A stretch of DNA of 7,040 nt from Deltaproteobacteria bacterium. GTDB taxonomy: Bacteria > Myxococcota_A > UBA9160 > JAFDET01. Below the pieces are notes generated by a model that made no database searches, was not told where the DNA came from, and worked only from the letters and a program-made list of their open reading frames with translations. Location of the stretch: contig JAFDET010000170.1 of the NCBI GenBank assembly GCA_019310195.1, forward strand, positions 1 through 7,040. Direction: 5' to 3'. The translations under genes and the position numbers were made by a program. Positions 1-6,072 of the stretch are shown piece after piece (the first letter of the stretch is position 1; every line of letters starts with the position of its first letter).

Positions 1-1
1 C

Positions 2-571
2 GCGGTCGAGGCCGCCGTCGAGCAGGTGCACGAGCGCTTCGGTGCCATCGATGGGCTGGTGAATGCCGCGGGCGTGGCCAGCATCGGCGCCGCTGCCGAC
101 CTGGACGCGGCCGAGTGGGACCGCGTGATGGACATCAACCTGAAGGGCACTTTCCTGGTCTCCAGGCACGTGGTCCGGGGCATGGCCGCGCGCGGCTCCG
201 GCAGCATCATCAATATTGCCAGCGTCGAGGGGCTGGAGGGCGCCGACGCCAGCGTCGCGTACAACGTGTCGAAGGGCGGGGTGGTGCAGCTCACCCGCAG
301 CCTGGCCGTGGACTACGGGAAGGTCGGCGTGCGCGTGAACACGCTCTGCCCCGGCTTCATTGAGACGCCCATGACCGCGATGCTGAACCAGGAAGCCCTG
401 CAGGCAATCCGCGACCGCTTCGTTGCCATGCACCTGCTGGGCCGGGGCGGCAAGCCGGAGGAGGTGGCCAACGTGGCGCTCTTCCTGCTCTCCGACGAGG
501 CCTCCTTCGTCCACGGCGCCACCATCACGGTGGACGGCGGCTTCATGGCCGGCCGCAGCCTGATCGCCTAG
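2..571 (+). CDS. Short-chain dehydrogenase/reductase (SDR), C-terminal part, 5' end cut by window
   Basis: This is the last 189 codons of a classical SDR, a soluble NAD(P)-dependent oxidoreductase. The frame is open from base 2, so the GTG at 26 is an internal valine and not the start. The N-terminal Rossmann glycine motif (TGxxxGxG) lies outside the window. Visible signatures in order are NAAG (bases 62-73), the catalytic Asn in DINLKG (Asn codon 137-139), the catalytic Ser in NIAS (221-223), and Tyr (260-262) and Lys (272-274) in YNVSK. Ser and Tyr are 13 residues apart, as is usual. A PGFIETPM segment and the typical VDGGF end follow. The tetrad Asn-Ser-Tyr-Lys is intact, so the enzyme should be active. 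The substrate cannot be deduced, because this family includes 3-oxoacyl-ACP reductases, sugar and polyol dehydrogenases and many others. The cofactor cannot be judged without the missing N-terminus. The family call is very safe; no gene symbol is justified. Confidence 0.95.
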   Translation, partial: AVEAAVEQVHERFGAIDGLVNAAGVASIGAAADLDAAEWDRVMDINLKGTFLVSRHVVRGMAARGSGSIINIASVEGLEGADASVAYNVSKGGVVQLTRSLAVDYGKVGVRVNTLCPGFIETPMTAMLNQEALQAIRDRFVAMHLLGRGGKPEEVANVALFLLSDEASFVHGATITVDGGFMAGRSLIA

Positions 572-597
572 CCCGCCGAGCGCGCCCAGCTCGCCTG

Positions 598-628
598 GCT
601 GGCGCCCCCGCCGCCGCGGGCGGCCAGC
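598..628 (+). terminator. GC-rich hairpin between SDR gene and fhs; possible weak terminator or leader structure
   Basis: Bases 598-603 (GCTGGC) pair with 623-628 (GCCAGC), and 604-607 (GCCC) pair with 618-621 (GGGC). One G (622) is bulged and the loop is about 10 bases. The stem is strong, but only two T residues follow (629-630), so it lacks the U-tract of a canonical intrinsic terminator. It lies 26 bases after the SDR stop and ends 19 bases before the fhs ATG. It could therefore weakly end the upstream transcript or form part of the fhs leader. In DNA this GC-rich such stems also arise by chance, so the assignment is tentative. Nothing else clear is seen in the 76-base gap. Confidence 0.3.
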
Positions 629-647
629 TTCGATACGCTCCCCATCC

Positions 648-2312
648 ATGCAAGACGACATCGAGATCGCGCGCTCCGTCACGCCTCGGCCGATCGAGGA
701 GCTGGCCGGCGAGCTGGGCCTCGCGCCCGAGGAGTGGCGGCCCTGCGACCGCCACATCGCCAAGATCGACCCCGCGATCCTGGGACGTCCGCGGCAGCGC
801 CCCGGAGCGGCGCGCCTGGTGCTGGTCTCGGCCATCACGCCCACCCCCGCCGGCGAGGGCAAGACCACCACGTCGATCGGTCTGGCCCAGGCCCTGGCGC
901 GGCTGGGCGAGTCCACCTGCCTGGCGCTGCGCGAGCCCTCGCTCGGGCCCGCGTTCGGCATGAAGGGTGGCGCCACCGGCGGCGGCCGCAGCCAGATCCT
1001 GCCCATGGAGAAGATCAACCTCCACTTCACGGGCGACTTCCACGCCATCACCTCCGCCCACAACCTGCTGGCGGCGCTGCTCGACAACCACGTGTACTTC
1101 GGAAACAAGCTGGGCATCGATCCGCGCCGCATCCTCTGGCGGCGCGTGCTCGACATGAACGACCGGGCGCTGCGCAACGTGATCGTGGGCCTGGGTGGTC
1201 CCAAGCAGGGTGTCCCCCGCGAGACCGGCTTCGACATCACCGCCGCGTCGGAGGTGATGGCCATGCTGTGCCTGGCCCGGGACGAAGACGACCTGCGCGT
1301 GCGCATCGACCGGCTTCTGGTGGGCTTCACGTACGACGGCGAGCCCGTCACGGCGGAGAAGCTGGGCGCGTCCGGCGCCATGCTGGCGCTGCTCCACGAC
1401 GCGCTGTGGCCGAACCTGGTGCAGACCCTGGAGGGGACGCCGGCCATCGTGCACGGCGGGCCGTTCGCCAACATCGCCCACGGCTGCAACTCGGTCGTGG
1501 CCACCCGCGCTGCCCTGCACCTGGCGGACTGGGCGGTCACCGAGGCGGGCTTCGGCTTCGACCTGGGCGCCGAGAAGTTCTTCGACATCAAGTGCCGCGC
1601 GGCGGGCCTGGATACCGCCGCCGTGGTGCTGGTGGCGACCGTGCGCGCCCTGAAGCTGCACGGGGGCGTTTCGCTCAAGCAGCTGGGTCCGGAGGACCCG
1701 ACGGCCGTCGAGCGCGGGCTTCCCAACCTGGAGAAGCACGTGGAGAACATCCACGCCTTCGGGGAGACGCCGGTGGTGGCCCTGAACCGCTTCGGCGATG
1801 ACAGCGAGGCGGAGATCGGGGTGGTGCGCCGCCGCTGCGACGCGTTGGGCGTTCCCTTCGCCGTTTCGGACCACTTCGCGGCCGGCGGCCGCGGCGCCGA
1901 AGACCTGGCCCGGGCCGTGATGGACCACGCCGTGAGCTCCGCCTTCCATCCTCTCTACGAGCTGGACGAGCCGGTGGCGGACAAGATCCTGGCGGTGGCC
2001 CGCAAGATGTACGGCGCCCGGGATGTGGTCTTCACCCGGGCGGCCAAGCGCGACCTGCGCGACGTGCAGCGCCTGGGGTACGACGGTCTTCCGGTGTGCA
2101 TCGCCAAGACGCCTGCCTCGCTCTCCGATGATCCCAAGCGGCGCGGACGGCCCGACGACTTCGAGGTCACGGTGCGGGAGATCCAGATCAACGCCGGCGC
2201 CGGGTTCCTGGTGGTCCTCACCGGCGACATCCTGCGCATGCCCGGCTTGCCGCGGAAGCCCCTGGCCGAGGCGATCGACCTGCGCGAGGGGCGCATCACC
2301 GGCCTGCGCTGA
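648..2312 (+). CDS. fhs: Formate-tetrahydrofolate ligase (10-formyltetrahydrofolate synthetase)
   Basis: This cytosolic enzyme joins formate to tetrahydrofolate using ATP, giving 10-formyl-THF. It feeds purine synthesis, or C1 assimilation where a full pathway exists. The 554 residues match the usual bacterial length (about 555-560). Landmarks are the ATP-binding loop TPTPAGEGKTTT (residues 64-75), the first family signature at 104-114, MEKINLHFTGDFHAIT (120-135), a GVPRETGFDI block (188-197), HGGPFANIAHGCNS (269-282), and the second signature VATVRALKLHGG (329-340). The C-terminal GLP...IDL...ITGLR end is typical. In the first signature, the usual GGAAGGGY reads GGATGGGR: Thr110 replaces Ala and Arg114 (codon 987-989) replaces the usual Tyr. 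The ATG at 648 has no good Shine-Dalgarno sequence, but it gives the expected N-terminus and nothing better is near. No folD or fchA lies within the window, so the gene stands alone here. Its 3' end converges with the minus-strand DUF1028 gene. Confidence 0.98.
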   Translation: MQDDIEIARSVTPRPIEELAGELGLAPEEWRPCDRHIAKIDPAILGRPRQRPGAARLVLVSAITPTPAGEGKTTTSIGLAQALARLGESTCLALREPSLGPAFGMKGGATGGGRSQILPMEKINLHFTGDFHAITSAHNLLAALLDNHVYFGNKLGIDPRRILWRRVLDMNDRALRNVIVGLGGPKQGVPRETGFDITAASEVMAMLCLARDEDDLRVRIDRLLVGFTYDGEPVTAEKLGASGAMLALLHDALWPNLVQTLEGTPAIVHGGPFANIAHGCNSVVATRAALHLADWAVTEAGFGFDLGAEKFFDIKCRAAGLDTAAVVLVATVRALKLHGGVSLKQLGPEDPTAVERGLPNLEKHVENIHAFGETPVVALNRFGDDSEAEIGVVRRRCDALGVPFAVSDHFAAGGRGAEDLARAVMDHAVSSAFHPLYELDEPVADKILAVARKMYGARDVVFTRAAKRDLRDVQRLGYDGLPVCIAKTPASLSDDPKRRGRPDDFEVTVREIQINAGAGFLVVLTGDILRMPGLPRKPLAEAIDLREGRITGLR

Positions 2313-2328
2313 GCGGAGCCGGGTCCGT

Positions 2329-3162
2329 TTAGCGACCCGAAGGCGGGCGGCACTCGCCGCGCCGGGGCGGGTGCTCGCCGCTCCAGGCGTCGTACGCGGT
2401 TCGCAGCTGCACGACCGGGTTCTCCTGGGTCGTTCCCCTGAAGGGGCGCACCAGGTGCCAGATCGAGCGCGCGACTCCCAGGTCGGCGTTCTCGCGAGTC
2501 ATGCGCAGCTGCAATCCGGGCCGGTCCGGCGGGTCGTCCGGGCCGGCCACTTCGATGGCCGCGGTCAGCGCCGTCAGCTCGCGCACGCAGCGGCGGTCGC
2601 CGCCTGCCCGCGCGCCCGCCTCCAGTGCCAGCAGCAGGCGGTCGGACAGGTCGCACGCAGCGGCGCCGTCGAAGGCGGCGCGGGCGTCGGCGACGACCTT
2701 CTCGCCCCACAGGATGTTGCCCTGGACGGCGACCTCGTGGCCCGCCGAGCCGCCGCTCCAGGACGTGGTGCGGTGGCCGGTGAAGCTGGCGGCGGCCAGG
2801 GGCTCGAGGGTCGCGACACCGTACTGCCGCACCTGGGCGCCCGACCACCAGGACCACCAGCGGGAGCGGTCGAAGTCGGAGACGGTCAAGTCCGTCAGGA
2901 TTTCTTCCGGCTCGGCGCCCGAGCGCAGCCGGCTGGCGCCGCGGACGCGGCCCGCCTCGTTCATCATCGCCTGGGCCACCAGAGCGCCGCGCCCGGGGAC
3001 CAGGGCGCCGATCTGATGCACGTCCGCCGTGCACGAGGCGGCGGCATAGCCTACCTCGCGGGTCTCGGGATCGACGGCCACGATGGACCAGGTCGCGAAG
3101 GCGGGCGCTGCCCAGGCTGCGGCGAGCAGCAGCCCGATCGTTGCGGCTCGCAGGCCTGCCAT
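2329..3162 (-). CDS. Secreted DUF1028 protein, putative Ntn-hydrolase
   Basis: This is a 277-residue member of the DUF1028 family (COG3342, predicted Ntn-hydrolase superfamily; activity not established to my knowledge). The N-terminus is a clear signal peptide: Arg5, a hydrophobic stretch at 6-19, and a signal-peptidase I site AFA at 21-23. The conserved TWSIVAVDPETREVGYA motif follows at once, with Thr24 as the would-be first mature residue. Further family blocks are ALVPGRGALVAQAMMNE (53-69), GHEVAVQGNIL (141-151) and AGGDRRC (186-192). Unusual points are a Trp-rich WWSWW cluster at 102-106 and four cysteines (44, 170, 192, 271), which could form disulfides outside the cytoplasm. No peptidoglycan-binding or lipobox motif is seen. 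The frame stays open upstream to 3561, but a start there would overlap the S51 gene and bury the signal peptide. The ATG at 3162 is therefore chosen; it shares its A with the TGA stop of the upstream gene. No good Shine-Dalgarno is visible, which suggests translational coupling. Substrate unknown. Confidence 0.88.
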   Translation of the reverse strand: MAGLRAATIGLLLAAAWAAPAFATWSIVAVDPETREVGYAAASCTADVHQIGALVPGRGALVAQAMMNEAGRVRGASRLRSGAEPEEILTDLTVSDFDRSRWWSWWSGAQVRQYGVATLEPLAAASFTGHRTTSWSGGSAGHEVAVQGNILWGEKVVADARAAFDGAAACDLSDRLLLALEAGARAGGDRRCVRELTALTAAIEVAGPDDPPDRPGLQLRMTRENADLGVARSIWHLVRPFRGTTQENPVVQLRTAYDAWSGEHPPRRGECRPPSGR

Positions 3163-3869
3163 CAACGGGGCGCCAGCTTCAGGTGCTCCGCCGGCAATGC
3201 GTCTTCGCTCACGCCGCCCGGGCCCGGGCTCAACGCGTACGCGTCGGCACCCTCGCGGCTCGTCACCACGCGTATCGGCGCGCCGTCCACGTAGTGAACC
3301 GCGGCGCCATCGTCGATGGCGATCCCCGGCGCAATGTTGCCCGAGGCGAGCATCCGCTGGTACGCCGGGCGTCGCTCCGGCTCTCCGTCGTAGTGGGGAC
3401 AGCAGCTTCCGGAGAGAAATCCCAGCCCCGGCAGCGCCTCCAGCCGCCCGGCCCACGAGTCCGTGACTCCCTCGTCGAACCAGCAGATGGCGCCCGCGCT
3501 CCAGCCCGCCAGCACCACGCCCGCCTCCCAGGCGCGCCGCAGCCGCCCGGGCAGCTCCCACGCCTGCCAGACGGCCAGCATGCTCTTGGTGTTGCCGCCG
3601 GCCACCACGATCACGTCCCGTTGCTCGAGCCAGGCGTCCAGGTCGGGTGTGCGCCCGAAGAGGTCGAGATGGGCGGTCTCGCAGCCCAGCCCTTCGATGC
3701 GCTCGAAGAACTTGGACACGAAGGGCTCGCGGTCGCCCTTGGCCGTGGCCAGGTAGGCGATCCGCGGATGCGCCCTACGCGCCTGCTGGAGGACGTAGCC
3801 GAACAGGGCTGCGTCTCCCCCGTCCGCCGTGAGCCCGCCCATGGCGATGATCTGGCGTTCCGCCTTCAT
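3162..3869 (-). CDS. Peptidase S51-family protein (PepE / YgaJ-like)
   Basis: This is a 235-residue cytoplasmic Ser peptidase of family S51, the family of aspartyl dipeptidase PepE and cyanophycinase. It resembles Bacillus YgaJ-type proteins as I recall them: RQIIAMGG start (5-12), VVAGGNTKSMLAVW (88-101), nucleophile motif AGWSAGAICWF (121-131), GVTDS (134-138), GFLSGSCCPHYDGE (150-163) and DDGAAVHYVDG (186-196). By comparison with PepE (Ser120, Asp135, His157) the likely triad is Ser124, Asp137 and His159, with similar spacing, so it appears intact. There is no signal peptide. The ATG at 3869 is chosen because TAGGA (complement of 3878-3882) sits 8 bases upstream and the protein then begins where relatives do. 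A longer open frame to 4124 would run antisense into glgX and has no homology. PepE cleaves N-terminal Asp-X dipeptides, but whether this branch does is unknown. It is first in a two-gene unit with the DUF1028 gene. Confidence 0.92.
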   Translation of the reverse strand: MKAERQIIAMGGLTADGGDAALFGYVLQQARRAHPRIAYLATAKGDREPFVSKFFERIEGLGCETAHLDLFGRTPDLDAWLEQRDVIVVAGGNTKSMLAVWQAWELPGRLRRAWEAGVVLAGWSAGAICWFDEGVTDSWAGRLEALPGLGFLSGSCCPHYDGEPERRPAYQRMLASGNIAPGIAIDDGAAVHYVDGAPIRVVTSREGADAYALSPGPGGVSEDALPAEHLKLAPR

Positions 3870-3877
3870 GGCCCGAA

Positions 3878-3882
3878 TCCTA
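3878..3882 (-). promoter_or_regulatory. Shine-Dalgarno site of the S51 peptidase gene
   Basis: Read on the minus strand this is TAGGA, with 8 bases to the ATG at 3869. It is the site that decides this start over the longer open frame reaching 4124. Confidence 0.6.
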
Positions 3883-3949
3883 GCCGCAGTGGCTATACTG
3901 GGGCCCGCTGCGCTCCGACCCCCGGGAGTCGCCGCTCGGCTACCGCCGT

Positions 3950-3953
3950 GAGG
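3950..3953 (+). promoter_or_regulatory. Shine-Dalgarno site of glgX
   Basis: GAGG lies four bases before the ATG at 3958. The spacing is slightly short but usable, and it supports this start. Confidence 0.5.
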
Positions 3954-3957
3954 TCGC

Positions 3958-6072
3958 ATGCGCGTCTGGCCTGGTAAACCCCATCCGCTCGGGGCCGTCT
4001 GGGACGGCCACGGCACCAACTTCGCGCTCTTCTCGGAGCACGGGACGCGCGTGGAGCTGCTGCTCTTCGATCGGCTGGGGGAAGCGCGCCCCTCCCAGAC
4101 CCTCCAGGTCCGCGAGCGGACCAATCTTGTGTGGCACGTGTACCTGCCCGACGTGCGGCCCGGGCAGCTCTACGCCTACCGCGTACACGGGCCGTGGATG
4201 CCGGAGGAGGGCATCCGCTTCAATCCCAACAAGCTGCTGATGGACCCCTACGCCCGCGCCCTGGCCGGCGACCTGGAGTGGAACGACGCGCTCTACTCCT
4301 ACCAGGTCGGGCACGCGGAAGCGGACCTCTCGTTCGACGAGTCGGACAGCGCGGCGTACGTGCCCCGCTGTGTCGTCACGGATGCATCCTTCGCCTGGGG
4401 CGACGACCGCCCGCTGTGCACGCCCTGGAACGGCACGTTGATCTACGAGTGCCACGTGAAGGGCATGACGGCGCTCCACCCGGACGTGCCCGAGCACCTG
4501 CGGGGTACCTATCTGGGTCTCGCTTCCGATCCGGTGCTGGAGCATCTCCAGGCGCTGGGCGTCAGCGCCGTCGAGCTGCTGCCCGTGCACCACGCGATCT
4601 CCGAGCGGGCGCTGGTGGAGCGCGGCCTGAGCAACTACTGGGGCTACAACACCCTGGGCTTCTTCGCGCCCGACTCCCGCTTCGCCACCGGCTCCCACGG
4701 CGAGCAGGTGGGCGAGTTCAAGAGCATGGTCAAGGCGTTCCACCGCGCGGGAATCGAGGTGATCCTGGACGTGGTCTACAACCACACGGCGGAGGGCAAC
4801 CAGCTCGGACCCACCCTGTCCCTGCGCGGGATCGACAACCTGGCCTACTACCGGGTCGATCCGCACCAGCCGCGCCACTACGTCGACTACACGGGCTGCG
4901 GCAACAGCCTCAACATGCAGCACCCGCGCACGCTGCAGCTCATCATGGATAGCCTGCGTTACTGGGTGTCCGAGATGCACGTGGACGGGTTCCGCTTCGA
5001 CCTGGCGCCGGCCCTGGCGCGCGGGCTGCGGGACGTGGACCGGCTGGGCCACTTCTTTTCCATGGTCCAGCAGGAGCCCGTGCTGGCGGACACCAAGCTC
5101 ATCGCCGAGCCCTGGGACCTGGGGCCGGGCGGCTATCAGGTGGGGAACTTCCCCGACGGCTGGGCCGAGTGGAACGGCGAGTACCGCGACACCCTGCGCC
5201 GCTTCTGGCGCGGCGACCCGGGCCAGGTGGGCGTCCTGGCCTCTCGCCTGTCGGGCAGCTCGGACCTGTACGGCCGGGTCGGACGCAGCCCCCACGCCAG
5301 CGTCAACCTGGTTACCTGCCACGACGGATTCAGCCTGCGCGATCTGGTCAGCTACGAGCACAAGCACAACGAGGCCAACGGCGAGGACAACGGCGACGGA
5401 CACGACTCCAACTGGAGCCGCAACTGGGGCCACGAGGGTCCCACCGAGGCCGTCTCCGTCCAGCGCATGCGCGACCGCATGCGGCGGAACTTCCTGGCGG
5501 GGTTGGCCTTCTCCCAGGGCGTGCCGATGCTCTCCCACGGCGACGAGCTGGGCCGCACCCAGCAGGGCAACAACAACGCCTACTGCCAGGACAACCCCCT
5601 GACCTGGATCGACTGGAATCTGGGCCTCCGGGAGCGCGAGCTGCTGGAGTTCGTCCGCCAGGCGTTTGCCCTGCGCCGCGAGAACCCCTCCCTGCGCCGC
5701 CGCAGCTTCTTCTCCGGCCAGCCCGACGCGCGCGCCAGGGCCAAGGACGTGACCTGGCTGCGCCCGGACGGTGAGGAGATGAAGCCGCCCGAGTGGAACG
5801 ACCCGGAGCAGCGCGTGCTGGGGATGCTGGTCTCCGGCGAGGCGAACGGCGAGGTGGACGAGCGTGGCGTGCCGATCCAGGGCGACAGCGTCCTGCTGCT
5901 GGTGAACGGCGGCCACCGCTCGCGCTCGTTTCACGTGCCGACGGTACCGCCGCCGGCACGCTGGGAGCAGGTGGTGAATACGGCTCGCGCCGGAACCCGA
6001 GTGGTCCGGGGCGGCGTCGTCAACCTGACCGCGCGCTCGCTGATCCTGCTCATCTGCCGCAAGCCCCAGTGA
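3958..6072 (+). CDS. glgX: Glycogen debranching enzyme GlgX (isoamylase type, GH13_11)
   Basis: This 704-residue cytosolic enzyme hydrolyses alpha-1,6 branches in glycogen or phosphorylase limit dextrin. The N-terminal CBM48-like beta domain (about 1-150) opens with GKPHPLGAVWDGHGTNFALFS and contains YRVHGPW (74-80) and the FNPNKLLMDPYA block. The catalytic (beta/alpha)8 barrel carries the four GH13 regions: DVVYNH (271-276), GFRFDLA (344-350) with nucleophile Asp348, IAEPWD (382-387) with acid/base Glu384, and CHDGFS (454-459) with His455 and stabiliser Asp456. The stretch NGEDNGDGHDSNWSRNWG (474-491) and the NNNAYCQDNPLTW block (538-550) are typical of GlgX/TreX. A C-terminal beta domain follows, with the LVNGGH-like strand. 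All catalytic residues are present and the length is normal, so it should be active. No signal peptide is seen. It is divergent from the S51 gene and overlaps the next gene by four bases (GTGA), forming an operon with malQ. Confidence 0.98.
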   Translation: MRVWPGKPHPLGAVWDGHGTNFALFSEHGTRVELLLFDRLGEARPSQTLQVRERTNLVWHVYLPDVRPGQLYAYRVHGPWMPEEGIRFNPNKLLMDPYARALAGDLEWNDALYSYQVGHAEADLSFDESDSAAYVPRCVVTDASFAWGDDRPLCTPWNGTLIYECHVKGMTALHPDVPEHLRGTYLGLASDPVLEHLQALGVSAVELLPVHHAISERALVERGLSNYWGYNTLGFFAPDSRFATGSHGEQVGEFKSMVKAFHRAGIEVILDVVYNHTAEGNQLGPTLSLRGIDNLAYYRVDPHQPRHYVDYTGCGNSLNMQHPRTLQLIMDSLRYWVSEMHVDGFRFDLAPALARGLRDVDRLGHFFSMVQQEPVLADTKLIAEPWDLGPGGYQVGNFPDGWAEWNGEYRDTLRRFWRGDPGQVGVLASRLSGSSDLYGRVGRSPHASVNLVTCHDGFSLRDLVSYEHKHNEANGEDNGDGHDSNWSRNWGHEGPTEAVSVQRMRDRMRRNFLAGLAFSQGVPMLSHGDELGRTQQGNNNAYCQDNPLTWIDWNLGLRERELLEFVRQAFALRRENPSLRRRSFFSGQPDARARAKDVTWLRPDGEEMKPPEWNDPEQRVLGMLVSGEANGEVDERGVPIQGDSVLLLVNGGHRSRSFHVPTVPPPARWEQVVNTARAGTRVVRGGVVNLTARSLILLICRKPQ

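Larger units (their letters stand above)
3870..3957. promoter_or_regulatory. Divergent intergenic region between the S51 gene and glgX
   Basis: These 88 bases separate the two divergent start codons and must hold signals for at least one of the two transcription units. On the plus strand TATACT (3894-3899) is one mismatch from the sigma-70 -10 consensus, in an otherwise GC-rich stretch. I see no matching -35 at 16-18 bases upstream, where the sequence is GC-rich and overlaps the start region of the S51 gene. On the minus strand the same site reads AGTATA and is a weaker match. No operator-like inverted repeat stands out. Promoter assignment is a suggestion from base pattern only. Confidence 0.4.

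Noticed and set aside
26..571. GTG at 26 as the true start of the SDR gene
   Set aside because: The frame is open to the window edge and the product would lack the Rossmann cofactor-binding half. It is a left-truncated gene, not a short protein.
543..1949. A 468-codon open frame on the minus strand across fhs
   Set aside because: It is a shadow of the fhs codon pattern, with low-complexity Gly/Arg/His/Gln content and no recognisable motif.
2023..3294. A 423-codon plus-strand open frame across the fhs end and the DUF1028 gene
   Set aside because: It overlaps two well-supported genes in other frames and has no recognisable domain.
3163..3561. N-terminal extension of the DUF1028 frame (133 codons upstream of 3162)
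   Set aside because: It would overlap the S51 coding region in another frame, is Gly/Arg-rich low-complexity sequence, and would place the signal peptide in the middle of the protein.
3870..4124. N-terminal extension of the S51 frame
   Set aside because: It runs antisense into the glgX start and has no homology to S51 proteins. The ATG at 3869 has a Shine-Dalgarno site and the expected N-terminus.
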